Below, one piece after another: positions 29,340-40,700 of a stretch of DNA of 64,000 bases. The stretch comes from Bremia lactucae (taxonomy: Eukaryota; Oomycota; Peronosporomycetes; Peronosporales; Peronosporaceae). The notes beneath the pieces are model-generated. The model was given only the letters and a program-made list of their open reading frames with translations. It ran no database searches and was not told where the DNA came from. The first letter of the stretch is position 1; the number at the start of each line of letters is the position of its first letter. A program made the translations under genes and the position numbers. The DNA lies in contig NW_027152016.1 in assembly GCF_004359215.1 (NCBI RefSeq), positions 640,204 through 704,203 on the forward strand, given 5' to 3'.

Positions 29340-30910
29340 CGTGTTCAAGGCCCTGTTCGGAAACACTTTTTTCAGGGAAACCCGTATTTTGCAAAACGCA
29401 TTTTCCACGTGTGACCCGTTCAACATGATCGCCAATTGCCATACCCTCACAGACATCCTCCGCAAGGCGATCTGCATGGAGAAGCTGATACGTCCTGGCC
29501 TCACCCAGGAGGCTCTGTGCATGGAGACACGGTCACGCAAGGGACAATCAGCAACGTCTTGAAGCATTCTGCAGACCTGCTGGGTGCAGCCAAGAGCGAT
29601 GCAGCCCTCCATTCCAAGCGACAGCGTGTGGTTTCGTACCTGCTGCTGGAGGCAGCTTTTGCTCGATGGATTATTGAGTATTAGGGTGTTGTCAACATTA
29701 GCGGACATCTGGTCCAGGAAAAAGTGGCATCGTACATGAAGACGATGTATCAACCGTCAAGGATGAGGATGCACCGACATTATCAATTGGTAATTTAAAG
29801 ATCGCCACGGCATCTGCATGCACCTTCGCTTTAGCGAAAGCGGATCTGTCGATGTTGAAGCACTGGAGGCGTGCTTGCCGGAAATCCGCGCTCAATTGGA
29901 CCAGTACAACGCCGCCGATATCCTCAACATGGGTGAGACCGGCCTGTTCTACCGACTGCAGGCCGATTCATCGCTTTCGAAACACTAGAGGGTTAGAAGC
30001 AGAGCAAAGAGCGGATCACGATGACCATCTGCTGCAGCGCAGATGGATCCGACAAGGTTCCGCTGTGAGTCATCGGAAAGTTCTTCAACCTACGCTGTTT
30101 CAAATGTGGACCACAGAGGCCTGGGCGTTGCCTATCACGCCAACAAGAACGCGTGGATGACTCGCAACGTGGTCAAACTTTGGCTGGATGCCTTCGCACA
30201 AACTCATTGCTGGTCGCAAGGTCATCCTAATCTTCGACAACTGCTCCATGCACATTAAGGAGCAGGATCTGGCAGTGACCGGAATCACTCTGGAGAATAC
30301 AACGCTGGTGTGTTTGCCGCCCAATGCGACCAGCAAGATTCAGCCCTGCGACGCTGTAATTATACGCAATTTCAAAGCGTATTACCGCAGGCGCTTCAAC
30401 CGCCAGCTCCTGGATCGCCTTGAGAACAATCAGCCGGACGCAGCGAAGATCAACGTCTTGGAGGTGATTGAGCTGGTGCATGTAGCATGGATTCAGGATG
30501 TGCAGCCTGAGTACATCCGCAACTGCTTTACGCACTGCAAACTCCGGACTTCCGACATGGACAACGCTACGAACGCCAACGTGGACGTCCCACAGGAAGT
30601 CGTTGCGGACCCCCAGAAGCAAGCTTAACAACTTTATCGCAACCCCATGTCCATCGACTTCCTGCTTAAAAATCCCGACGAAGAGCAGTGAGCTACACTA
30701 CGACAGAGGCAGAGGTTCTCGAGAGCGTTCAAGTGCCGGAGTCAGCACGTGGCCGCTACAGCATTGAGGACGATAGCGTGGCCGCACCGCCCGTCCCTCT
30801 TTGGAATGCTGCATCGATGCTTGCTTAGCTCTAGACTTTCTGGTTGCAGCAGGAGACTGGAGAGGTGCTCTTAAAGATGGTTCAGAAGATGCCGGATCAG
30901 GTGGGAAATC
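29340..30910 (+). pseudogene. pogo/Tigger-like DDE transposase, copy 2
   Basis: Second, longer copy of the transposase at 16180-17582, in the opposite orientation. It contains TVTQGTISNVLKHSADLLGA (29530-29590), NMGETGLF near 29930 where the first catalytic Asp codon has become Gly, ILDNCS-equivalent FDNCSMHIKEQDLA (30235-30270), and the third-acidic block SKIQPCDAVIIRNFKAYYRR (30330-30390) that copy 1 lacks. A downstream tail (DVQPEYIRNCFTHCKLRTSD) matches copy 1. A TAG near 30000 is at the same site as in copy 1. Several frameshifts. Its right end (ACTCTGGATAC...) abuts the copia-2 integrase. Confidence 0.85.
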
Positions 30911-30967
30911 TTTAGCAAAAATTACTTAAATAATAAACTCTGGATACTTTTTTGTAGTGGTAGTAAG

Positions 30968-32085
30968 CCCTTCGAATTTTCTGCGTAACCAAGGAACAAG
31001 CATTTGTAGCTCTTCGCATCCAGCTTGGTACGTTTAGTATCATCTATATGTGCATAGCCCTGAGATCCGAACACACGTAAGTGTCCCATTCCAGGCTTCT
31101 GCTTGAAACTTAACTCGTATGCTGTAACCTAGTTCGCCGTTTTGTCGAGCGATTAATGATGTATACCACTGTACTGACAGCTTCCACCCACCATTCTGAT
31201 GTCATACCCTTGTAATATAGCATGCTGCGGGCCTTCTCCATGATAGTGCGATTCATCCTTTCTGCTGTCCCGTTCTGCTGAGGGTTATATGGCACGGTAC
31301 GCTGATGCACAATGCCGCTCCTTGCACATATCTCGGTAATTTCTTGTTATCGAATTCAGTCCCGTTGTCAGACCGCAGAATCTTTATGTGCTGTCCTCAC
31401 TGATTCTCGTAGAGTGCCTTGTATTCACAAAACTTTGTAGCCACCTCGCTCTTGGTTTTCAAGAAATACGCCACCACATACCGCGAATAATCATCCACGA
31501 ATGTTAACACTTATCGAGCACCACCTTTCGAGGTTTTCTGCATTGATCCCATCACGTCCGTGTGCACAAGTTCCATCACATGTGATGACTTCGTAATTGA
31601 CCGTGCCGGAAATGGCTCAACCGTCTGCTTACCCTTTACGCATCCACCACACAGCTTCTCGTAGCTCTGCTTTACCGCCGGCATACCTCTCGTAGCTTCC
31701 TGGGTCTGAGATATACCGTGATTCCCGGTGTGGCCCAAGCGAGCATGCCAAAGCTCCCACTCACTATTTTCTCCGGCGTACTCCACAAATCGAGCCTCTT
31801 CTTGCTCGCACTCCAATAAGTATGCCTTGCCAATTCTCTTGCCAGGAGCAATAGCACTGCTTGTACTCCAAATGACACAAGAGGAGTTCTGGAATTCTAT
31901 CTACATGCCGCGTGCTGTCAACTTGCCAACCGACAGCAACCGCCTGTCGAATCCTAGAATATGCAGAACGTCGATTATCTTGATTCGCATATCCGTCTAC
32001 TCCAATTAGCTTGACCGTGCCTTTTCCTGACACTTGAAGTTTCTTACCGTCCGCAAAGGTGACCTCTGGACCCCCGTTCATAACC
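30968..32085 (-). pseudogene. Ty1/copia integrase (copia-2, inverted part)
   Basis: Minus-strand copia GAG-pre-integrase and integrase: ELWHARLGHTGNHGIS (31730-31760), CGGCVKGKQTVEPFPARS, ELVHTDVMGSMQKTSKGG, YNPQQNGTAERMNRTIMEKA (31250-31300), WWVEAVSTVVYIINRS, and a C-terminal DDTKRTKLDAKSYKCLFLGY (about 30985-31040). The reading ends at AENSKG near 30968. The next expected residues resume on the plus strand at 32484, so this block is inverted relative to the RT half. Confidence 0.85.
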
Positions 32086-32094
32086 TGTAATTAA

Positions 32095-32478
32095 TATAAT
32101 TACATTCTTCTGTTTCTTTTAATTTAATACTAACTTTATTATAAACTAATACAAAACATGTAATAAAGTCTAATCTGTCTCTCTCTTTGCGCGCGTCCAG
32201 CGCTGACTGGACCGCGGAGCAAGTAGATATAGTGGTCTATATCTACCAATGTATAAGCTTTCCGAATACTACTATGTAAAGTAATATTCTCCACTATTAT
32301 CTACCTTTAGATAGGATATTAAAAACAGTAGAGTCTCCGTAATTGAACATCCTCTTATCTAATAAACTTTCTAATATAATAAAAATTCAAGTCCCATGTT
32401 TGTCCCACGCCAAATATAAAAAAACTCCCTAAAATTTTATTATTAAGGCCAAAGAAATTTCCACCATAAAAATATTAA
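32095..32478 (+). repeat. Gypsy LTR fragment, subfamily A
   Basis: Matches about 15790-16165 in the same orientation: GTAATAAAGTC, TTTGCGCGCGTCCAGCGCTGA, GACCGCGGAGCAAGTAGATATA, CAGTAGAGTCTCCGTAATT, and ATTAAGGCCAAAGAAATTTCC. It lacks the TGTAACGGGGCAC start. It lies exactly at the strand switch of copia-2. Confidence 0.75.
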
Positions 32479-32483
32479 CCGGG

Positions 32484-34543
32484 TGTATGATCTGGAGACA
32501 CAAGGTGAAGGTGACACGATCGCTCAAGCTCGACGAACGCCAGGTGAACGGCATTTACGGCACAGAGATAGTTTCTGTACCGAAGATTAATCACGTAAGG
32601 AAAGATGATGTGGATGTTGTTAGGCCTGAAACTGTACACGGTCAAAATCAGACACCTCGAACCACAGATAATGATCCGATGCAGCCAGCAGAAGATGCCA
32701 CTGCTAGTGTGGACATGTAGGAGTCTGAGGTTGAGCCCACGTCTGCTAGACGAGAACTGATAGCGTTCAAGCGAGTACATGAGCAAGTTTCAAATAACAG
32801 CATGGTGTTCCACCCCGAAGCATGACTAACGCGTCGTGCAAGAGAACCGGTTCTGCTTCCTGGGGATGGATCTTCTACTGAAGACGAATGCAAGGCGAAC
32901 AGCAACAATGATCCAGACAACGATGATCAGTTTTGGCCGTCATTACTCAAGCGATCCCGAATAGATGGGCTACTGGCGGAAGCAGTACTGGCGTATGCTG
33001 CTAATGTGGGCGAGGCGGACGATGCTCCTACTACGTATCAGCAAGCGATGAACGAGAACTTAAAGGCCAGCGCAGAGAATGAATCATGGTCACTAGTACC
33101 TAAGAAGAAGGAGATACGACCAACTGGATGCCGTTGGGTTTTTGCAAAAAAGCGCAATGAGCACGGACAAGTGGTGAGCTACAAGGCTCGATTAGTTGCG
33201 AAGGGCTTCAAGCAAAAGTTCGCGTTGATTATTTTAAGACCTACTCACCTGTTGCTAACATTAATTCAATTCGTGTTGTACTAGCGGTAGTGGTTGCGAA
33301 TGGATACGTGACTGAACAGCTGGATGGCGACACGGCATTTTGAACAGCTTTCTCAAAGAAGAGGTATACATGGAAGTACCTAAAGGCATATCAAGCGCTG
33401 AGAACATAATGTGCAGGCTGGACAAGGCGATCTATGGACTTAAACAAGCTGCAGGTGCATGGAACAAGACGATTCATGCTGTATTCCTGAAGATTGGGTT
33501 TCGAAGTTGTGGGGCAGACCAATGCGTCTACATTAAGGGACAGAAGGGGCACTACATTTATGTGTGTCTCTACGTCGATGCCATGATTATTGCTGCCAAG
33601 TCCAGCAGGGAGATTCGAGAAGTCAAGACAGCACTAGAGAATTCGTTTAAGATGAAGGAGCTGGGTCAGGCTAAATTTATTCTGGGCGTGGAAATCGATC
33701 ACAACCGCAACTGTGGCACACTCATGATCTGACAAACCCGATACATCCATGACGTGGTTAGCAGATTCAACCAACAAGATGCCAAGGCAGTGTTCGATCC
33801 ATGTGCTTCGGGTATGAAACTTTCGAAGATGCAATCACCAACGACCGATAGCGAGCAAGCAGCAATGCATTCAAAGCCGTACAGGTCTTTAATCGGATGT
33901 TTACTGTACATTACAACGTGTACACGTCCTGATGTAGCGTATGTGGTCACACAACTGTCGCGATTTTTGGAGAATCCGGGTCAGCAGCATTGGAAGGCTG
34001 CAATTTGTGTACTTTATTACTTAAAGACTTCAAGAGATTTTGGTAATACCGACGACGGTAGCGCAACGAAGTACAAGTCACAGCATACACGGACGCGGAC
34101 AGGAGCAGCAACATTGACGACCGACGCTCAGTTTTAGGGATAATGGTGATGATTGGTGGTGCACCTGTCGTTTTCAAATTAAAGTATCAGCGTACAGTGG
34201 CATTCAGCTCAGCAGAAGCAGAATATATGGCTTTATGCCTGTGCACAGGAAGTGCTGTGGGTCCGCGCGATGCTCAAAGATTTCGGTCATGAGCAAGTGG
34301 GAGTCACGTGGGTCGGGAAAGATAACCAAGGCGCAATCGGACTTGCCAACAATGCTGGTTATAATGCGAGGACCAAGCATGTCGAGTCACCACTTCATCC
34401 GGGATAACGTGGCCAGAGACATCATCGTGGTAAAGTACATGCCAACGGAGGACCAGCTCGCAGACATGTTGACTAAGGCACTGGGAACTAAGCGACTTCA
34501 GTATATTTTGCAGGCCAGCAGCATCGGACCCAAGCGCAATTAG
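32484..34543 (+). pseudogene. Ty1/copia RT and RNase H (copia-2)
   Basis: Plus-strand RT: NESWSLVPKKKEIRPTGCRW (33085-33140), KARLVAKGFKQK, DTAFLNSFLKEEVYMEVPKG across a frame shift at about 33340, LDKAIYGLKQAAGAWNKTI, and the active site LYVDAMIIAAK at 33568-33600, where YVDD has become YVDA. The connection (ALENSFKMKELGQAKFILGV) and RNase H follow (RSLIGCLLYITTCTRPDVAY; AFSSAEAEYMAL at about 34200; HFIRDNVARDIIVVKYMPTE, DQLADMLTKALGTKRL). A stop at 33730 and a shift at 34130 break it. A purine-rich tract (GGTGAGTGGGAG) precedes the LTR. Confidence 0.88.
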
Positions 34544-34562
34544 CATCAGCGGTGAGTGGGAG

Positions 34563-34831
34563 TGTTGATATTCCACCGCTTTATGCATGTATTAATTTTT
34601 GGAGAACATAAGTAGATTATGGACATGATTACGGCCATTAGAACATTAGTGGATTACGGACATGAATGGATGGGCCACGACGTCGTAGTCTGACGTCAAT
34701 GGAGTGACATCATTGGATGACGTCACCAAAAAAATTCTAGAAGGATCTACAAAGATAGGCTTAGAGGTAGCTCAGAGAAGCGAACTAAGGACCTAAGTAT
34801 ATTCACTTCACAATTTGCCTTCTATTCAACA
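34563..34831 (+). repeat. 3' LTR of copia-2
   Basis: Begins TGTTGATATTCC directly after a polypurine tract and ends TTCTATTCAACA, so TGTTGA/TCAACA form the short terminal inverted repeats usual for copia LTRs. Length 269 bp. The matching 5' LTR is not seen in the window, consistent with the rearranged left half. Confidence 0.75.
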
Positions 34832-34849
34832 GAGACGTATGGATTCGGA

Positions 34850-35350
34850 GACAAACACGAAATGGATGGCAACTTAGCGTGAGTGCGATCGGAAGTTTAG
34901 AAGTTTATTATTTTACTTAATAAGAGGAAAGGATGTAAAAGGTAACTTAATATTGGCAGTTATAAAGTAATTATTGAATTAGGCAGAATATGCTCAGTAC
35001 TGCTGTGGGTTTGCGACACACAGACTTACCTATAAAGAGTTGTATACATGGCTCCCAAATATCGACGAGATCGACGATAAATGCCAACATGATTGCCTTG
35101 TATTAGAATATTGTGGAACAGGGGATTAAGGCCTGATCTACCTCAGAGATTTAAATTGTCTGTTTGCTTTAATGATTGATAAGCCTCTTTTTGATTAAAA
35201 CATTAGTTGTAACGCGGTTTCTTCTTTATGATACTCTGAAATCATAAATAAATGTACTTATAAAAGAAATTTCAGTTATCATATATTTGTCCATTCAAGC
35301 GGCTATTCATCGTTGCTTTAAGAAAGTTTTGTATTGCACTTCGCAGTGCA
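34850..35350 (+). repeat. ~0.5 kb interspersed repeat, right copy
   Basis: Inverse counterpart of 17583-18057. It starts GACAAACACGAAATGGATGG and ends in the palindrome TGCACTTCGCAGTGCA at 35335-35350. The copies differ by many substitutions and small indels. No ORF. Confidence 0.7.
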
Positions 35351-35570
35351 AAGTGCTGTCTGATCCATCATCTGAATCGCGTGATTTCTTTAAAATAGCC
35401 TAATTGCGAATATACGTTACGCCTTAAGGAAGCTAATGGGTACTGGTTTTGACTAGTAGTGAGTCTTTAAGCACACCTTCTGTTCACTTTCTTAAACGCA
35501 ATGCATATTTCAATCAACCTTTTAACAAATTTCTCGATAAATTAATCTTGCTCTCGTTCGACTGCATCTT

Positions 35571-36042
35571 ATGACGCCTTTCAGCGAATTTTCGGCTATG
35601 TGGATTTCGGAGGGATTAAGTCGATTATCGACAGTGTGCAGAGATCTCAAAAAACTTAAAGATCTGAAGCTACTTTACGCACAGCGAGCAATTGAGCGAG
35701 ATACTACGATAAATGCGATGTCAGTTGGCGGCAAAATATGTAACAACCTCGGCCACGAAAACGACGAATCTGACAAGCGTGAACGATCGCGCGCTGAGGA
35801 AGTGAAGGCGTTCCCTTTGCCGATTACAACGTCGATTAATGAGGGCCATAATAGGTCAACACAAATACAAGTACAATCAACCTTTAATTTTGTCTAAGGA
35901 AAAACAGGCAAAGCTCTTCGATGGCGGAATGAATCGACTTGACTTGCTGCAAAACAACCCATTTGCGGACGTCAACATGTCATCATTCCACATTTGTGAT
36001 CCGATTGAGGACAACATTGCTGGCGAAATTACATTCTACTGA
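35571..36042 (+). CDS. Unrecognised ORF fragment(s)
   Basis: An open frame from ATG 35571 (108 codons) has a helical, Lys/Glu-rich middle (LKKLKDLKLLYAQRAIERDT). A second frame at 35839-36042 continues with LILSKEKQAKLFDGGMNRLD. Joined by a shift or splice near 35840-35890, they could be the 5' end of a host gene cut by the retroelement fragment that begins at about 36043. I do not recognise the family. It may also be chance coding. Confidence 0.3.
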
Positions 36043-36625
36043 ATGGAAAGATCAACAATTATTAACACCGATGATGATAAAAGCAGCAATGCAATGGCTA
36101 CTGTGGGGAGCTCGTCACCTCCTGCTCCAATTACAGGTACTTGGTCCGATTCGCCGTCATCGTCCGACTCAGTAATCAGTGTGAAGGCCTTCGGTCCGCC
36201 TGGGCCGCGTCCGTCCTTCAAACTTAAGAACTCTAACGTGGCAACCCAAGAGGTAATTGTGACGTTATCTAACTCGTCAGACCCTTATGGTGTGGAGTCA
36301 TATTGTGATGACTCCATGGACCAACTCTGGTGATGCCAAAATGCATCACCACGAACAAAGTGATCGTAAAATTAACTTCGGTAAGAATGCTACTGGTGGT
36401 TATTGTATGCATCACAGGAATGGAGTATTGTTAGAACTCACTGCGAGCATAATAATTGCCTAAATGCTAACATTATCAATCAGGAGAGGGACCGCAAAGC
36501 GTTACGGTGTGTTCCCGAAAAAAAAACATGGTTACACTCTACGGGCAACCTACTTTGTTTGCATGGTATGACCAACGAGCGCTAAGAAATCCGCTGTTCG
36601 GCGCATCCAGGCTTCACAAGCCTGG
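36043..36625 (+). pseudogene. Antisense-ORF fragment of a gypsy element (plus strand)
   Basis: Matches the E2 antisense ORF (8809-9835) at protein level: APITGTWSDSPSSSDSVISV and GPPGPRP (E2 ATPIVDDW...SVATVKAA), then the degenerate ERDRKALR and GMTNER region (36480-36580). The N-terminal NKSVR part is absent. It is followed without a gap by a plus-strand chromodomain fragment, the wrong relative orientation, so two elements are joined here. Confidence 0.6.
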
Positions 36626-36639
36626 CAAGGATTAAAAGG

Positions 36640-36898
36640 AATTCTTGATCACCGTGAAGTGAAGAGGGTTCGAACGAGTTATCTCTTTCGTTAATGAGGG
36701 TATTCATCCTCGCATGATAGCTGGGACCTCGATCCCAAATGATGATGGATGTATTCGGTCTCGTTCGACAATACGACGAAATCCATCCTCTTCCTCAGAG
36801 GGTCTATCGGAGAACGAGCGCTTCCCGCGCTCGCAAAAGAATTGTGGGAGCTCAATCCCTTCGCGCATCTCAGAAGAGACGCAAGTCCTCCAATGAGA
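36640..36898 (+). pseudogene. Gypsy chromodomain fragment
   Basis: Plus strand: HREVKRVRTSYLFR, a decayed RWRGYSSSHDSWD, and in the next frame FGLVRQYDEIHPLPQRVYRR and SENERFPRSQKNCGS. This is the chromodomain end of gypsy pol, as at 2818-3010 and 9960-10100. It ends near a TGA at 36893. The minus-strand ORF over it is a shadow. Confidence 0.7.
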
Positions 36899-36899
36899 G

Positions 36900-37345
36900 T
36901 CCTTGCGTAGGTAGGCCTCCTTAGGAGCTTAGGAGCATGAACTGCGTCCTTAAAGCAGCAAAGACACGAGACCCACAAGAGGCAAGGCAAGCCTGCCACT
37001 CTTGGAAAACCTTGCAGCTTGTAGCGTGTACCGACTACAGTCCGTCTTTGAAACCCGTGACAAAAAGCATCCAGTTTGTCAAGCCAGGCCTCGCGGCCCA
37101 GGTGCTGCATATTCGATACAAAAGCTTTCCGAGCTTGAAATAAAAGGGGTTCTTAAGGCGTTCGACTATAAACAATCGGCGAAGAGATTGCTCCTCTTTA
37201 AGAATTGCTTGCTCTAGCCCTACATCGAGCGAGTTTGTTATTTTGTTGGGATCTGTCCCCGGTATCATGCGTAATGTAGTCAAACATTCGCTACACCACG
37301 TTTTATGAACGAATTCCGGGCCCGACGAGTTCCGTCTTTTCACAC
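36900..37345 (-). pseudogene. Antisense-ORF fragment, C-terminal half (minus strand)
   Basis: Minus strand, tail to tail with the preceding chromodomain as in E1-E3. It reads LGREAWLDKLDAFCHGFQRR, VGTRYKLQGFPRVAGLPCLL and CLCCFKDAVHAPK, matching the E2 ORF (LWLDKLNAFREQF, TRYKLHRLPRW, CPFCFKGVSHAP). Upstream (37100-37345) the frame has TWAARPGLTNWML and KRRNSSGPEFVHKTWC, not clearly homologous. Confidence 0.6.
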
Positions 37346-37639
37346 AAGCGTGTTTGGTGGGGAAATTTCATCTTTTTCCAAAGTTCTAAGGGAGGATACT
37401 CCCCAAAATAAGGGAACAAGTCCCTAAATGCTTGAGGGGTATGTACTCAATAGCCAGAGAGAATAAGTCCTTAGGACCCTTCGATGAAAAGTTCTTAGGA
37501 AGAAACCGAGGGATAAAGCGTCTTGATAAACAACGTTTCAATGGTGGGCGCTTATGCACTCGATCCGATAGCGCCTCAGACGTTAATTTCGAAAATAATT
37601 CAATGGCCAACGCTATATCCGAAACGGTTCTTGCGTGAT

Positions 37640-38670
37640 CTGCGTAGTGGAAAAGTCAACCAGATCTAGATACATGTCACAGATTACAAGTACGATGCCG
37701 ATATTTGGTCGGCAAGAGTTTTCCTGAGAGCGAATGGGTTCTCAGCAATTGCATATTACCAGATTTCTGGAGTAAAGTGAGATTATTGCTCTTTCGAGCT
37801 TTGCGTGAATTGCGCTACGGACACACACAGAAAAAATCAAGGCGATTACCGATAAAGCTGTGCAGGTCGATGTAAAGGGACTTCGAAAATTTCTCGGCTT
37901 AGCGGCGTATTTACATAAAGGCTTTTTAAATTATGCCAAATGACGATCATATTTCTTCTCTGTTGAAAAAATGTTCAATGGTCATGGAACGCTGATTGTC
38001 AGCGTTTCTTTGAGAGTATCAAGCAAAGCTTGATGCGAGCTCCAATCCTGGCGATTGCGGACTAAGACAGACCATTCCATCTGGCCTGTGACGCCAGCGA
38101 TTTTGCAATCGGCTGTGCGTTAATGCAATTTGACACAGACGGTGCAGAGCGTCGTCTGCTATCAGCCGTGGCTGCTTCAGCCAGTTGAATGCAAGTATCC
38201 AGTGCATGACAAGGAACTTTTTGCCATGAAACATGCACAGGCTAAGTTCAATGTAAAATCACTTGGGAGATAGACCGTTCATTCTTTATACGGACCATGC
38301 GTCTTTACGCACGGCCGTGAACAGACCATACCTCTCGCAAGGAATGGCGAGATAATTGTCTTTCTTAGCGGATCATTTTTTCTCCGTCGAATATAAACCA
38401 GGACAACTTGATGTCGTCGCTCATGCCCTTTTGCGCCGGCCCGATTTTGAGCCGGCTGCGCAAAATAAGAGCAAGGATAAGCCCACTGTTGAAACTATCA
38501 ACACTGCGCATAAGCCCACTGTTGCAACAATAAGTATTCCGTTGTCAACACTACTTAACGACGTTAGAAGAGCCTATCAAGAAGATAAGGCTCCTAAATG
38601 CATCACAATAATCCTTAAGAGACTTTTAGAATTGTATCGATCTTCAACAGATCGGTGCTCAACGCGCAAT
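37640..38670 (+). pseudogene. Ty3/gypsy RT thumb and RNase H (E3)
   Basis: Plus strand. The protease-RT linker (37640-37800) jumps directly to the RT thumb (EKIKAITDKAVQVDVKGLRK, FLGLAAYLHKGFLNYAK at 37830-37940), so the RT palm is deleted. RNase H follows: KYPVHDKELFAMKHAQAKF (38195-38250), a TDHASLRTAVN-like segment at about 38295, and FSVEYKPGQLDVVAHALLRR (38380-38445). Frame breaks throughout. Confidence 0.8.
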
Positions 38671-38679
38671 GGTTGACTG

Positions 38680-39425
38680 TGTTACACAACCATTGCTGGC
38701 GACGCACCTCACGTCTCCATCCCCACCCATTATGATTCGCAATTATGCATTATGCACGAGTGCCACTATACAACAACCAGTGGGCATCGTGGACGTAAGA
38801 AAACTTATCTCACGATATGATGCGCTTTCTTCTGGCCACTCCAATATGAACTCGTCCGCAAGTTCATGCGTGCTTGCGAAGTTCTCCGTTACAATATCTG
38901 CCTGTTCCGGCTGGTTTTGGCAGTTTGTATCTTTGGACTTCGTCTTCGATCCCAAGAATAACGGGACCCTCTTGTTTTTGTTGACCATTTCAGCAAAATG
39001 TTACATCTTGCTGTAGTCTCGAGTCGATCTCATTCAAAGGCTGTGCTCGTGTCTTTGTTGACACGATATTTCGACTCCTTGGGTTACTCCTTGAACTCGT
39101 CTCGTCTCAGATCGAGATCTCGGTTCATGGAGGAGTTATGGCAAATAACTTCGAGCACAGTTGAAAATGTCGACTTCTGACCATCCGGGCATATGGTTAG
39201 ACATAACGTGCAAATCGTATCCTCGAAGAAATACCTCGAGGATACGTCCAATCTTTTACGAGTTGGAGTGACTTGTTGTCGATGGTTAAATTTGCCAACT
39301 ACAAAATAGTAGCAAACACCGTTTTTTTCATGAAGGGCTTACAGCATCCACTTATACACACCTTGTCCGAGAGTGACTCTGGTTCAAGGGGTAGGGATTT
39401 GCTTGAGCAAACAACAATATAGCTA
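38680..39425 (+). pseudogene. Ty3/gypsy integrase (E3)
   Basis: Plus-strand integrase in heavy decay: ALCTSATIQQPVGIVDVRKL region (zinc-binding part), ELVRKFMRACEV near 38850-38880, LDFVFDPKNNGTLLF (38935-38980), the FSKMLHLAVV segment near 38985-39015, and a decayed TDGQTERVNR near 39190-39220. It continues into the Asn-rich linker. Confidence 0.7.
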
Positions 39426-40700
39426 TCGCGCATCACGCATTGACGCTACGGTCAATGCGAAGGATACCAATGTTGATTCAATCAACATTGAAGTGAACAA
39501 ACTCAGTAATAGCGATAAGGCAATTACTGACTTGGATAAGCATGCTGAAATAGTCAGCATCAAAAACAATAATATTAGTGAGAACAATAATGCTCTCACT
39601 AAAGATAAGAATGATATCTCCGAAGTGCGCACCGCTCGCACTGAAGACAAAAGTCAGCAGGGAAATTCCTGCTGGCTAGAGAAGCAGTGGTCCGTTTCAA
39701 ACAGGATTTCATGCGGTGGACCGACAGAAACGGAACTCAGGCAAAATTGAAAAAGCAAACATTATTTCATTAAAAAATAATGATCTAGCCCCTCTGTCTA
39801 TGTTAAACCTATAGTGACGAATAAGGGACGGGCCGATATTCCTGGGCAGTAATAAATTACTGCCCAGGTTTATCGGCCCGTTTCGTGTACTGCACCTCCA
39901 TGCAATTACACAATCGAGCTACCTCGTAGGATGCGAACGCATCCTATGCTTGATGTCGGGTGTCTCCGCCCGTACCACCAGTATGAGGCTTCTTCCGGCT
40001 CCGAATTAAATCGGCACGATCTAAGGCATTCACCAAAGCCTAATAGCACCAAAACGAAGGCTGATGGTTCCGAGACAAAGCATGATGGTCTCGGGAGAGA
40101 GTCTCGCTCTGACGAACCAGACGTTCCATTCCTTTTTCTTAGGATGATATCTTTTGACGAGCTGTCACCAGCTCGTTCTGAAAGGACTGATGTGTCTGTT
40201 CGTTTGCAAGTTGATCAACCGCAACTCGCGCACAGTTTTTTTTAGCTAAACGCGAGAAACACCGTCGACCGTCATCGCAGACCCGCGATGATGGGATCGT
40301 TTTATGACCAACGTCATCGGAAATAACGGAGGACGTGATTCAAGTCACGATGTTGATTCGGGTAAGGCGAATGAGGCGAGCTCGATTTTTCCCCCCACCA
40401 CATCCATTGACGGATTTGGGTGGTGCGAAGCGTTTCCTAGTTGAATACTTTTTGAGCCACCGTGGAGTGAATAGAGTTTGAACGAGTTACCTCTTCGATG
40501 GCGAGGGTATCCACTCTTAAATGATAGCTGGGAACCTCATTCCCAGCTGATGATGGACGTTCCGGGTTCGTTCGATAGCACGACGAGACCATCCACCTCA
40601 ATAGAGGGTCCATCAGAGAACGAGCGCTTCCCGCGCTCGTGAAAGGATTGAAAATTCTCAATCCCTTCGCACATCTAAGAAAATATGTGCGTCCCCAATG
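39426..40700 (+). pseudogene. Gypsy pol C-terminus with chromodomain (E3)
   Basis: Linker DSINIEVNKLSNSDKAITD and NNNISENNNALTKDKNDISE (39470-39640), then THPMLDVGCLRPYHQYEASS (39935-39995), a spacer, and a decayed chromodomain at about 40415-40620 (RWRGYP near 40497, NDSWEPHSQLMMDVPGS at about 40518-40570, SENERFPRS at about 40615). The pol frame ends near 40700, meeting the antisense ORF tail to tail. Confidence 0.75.
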
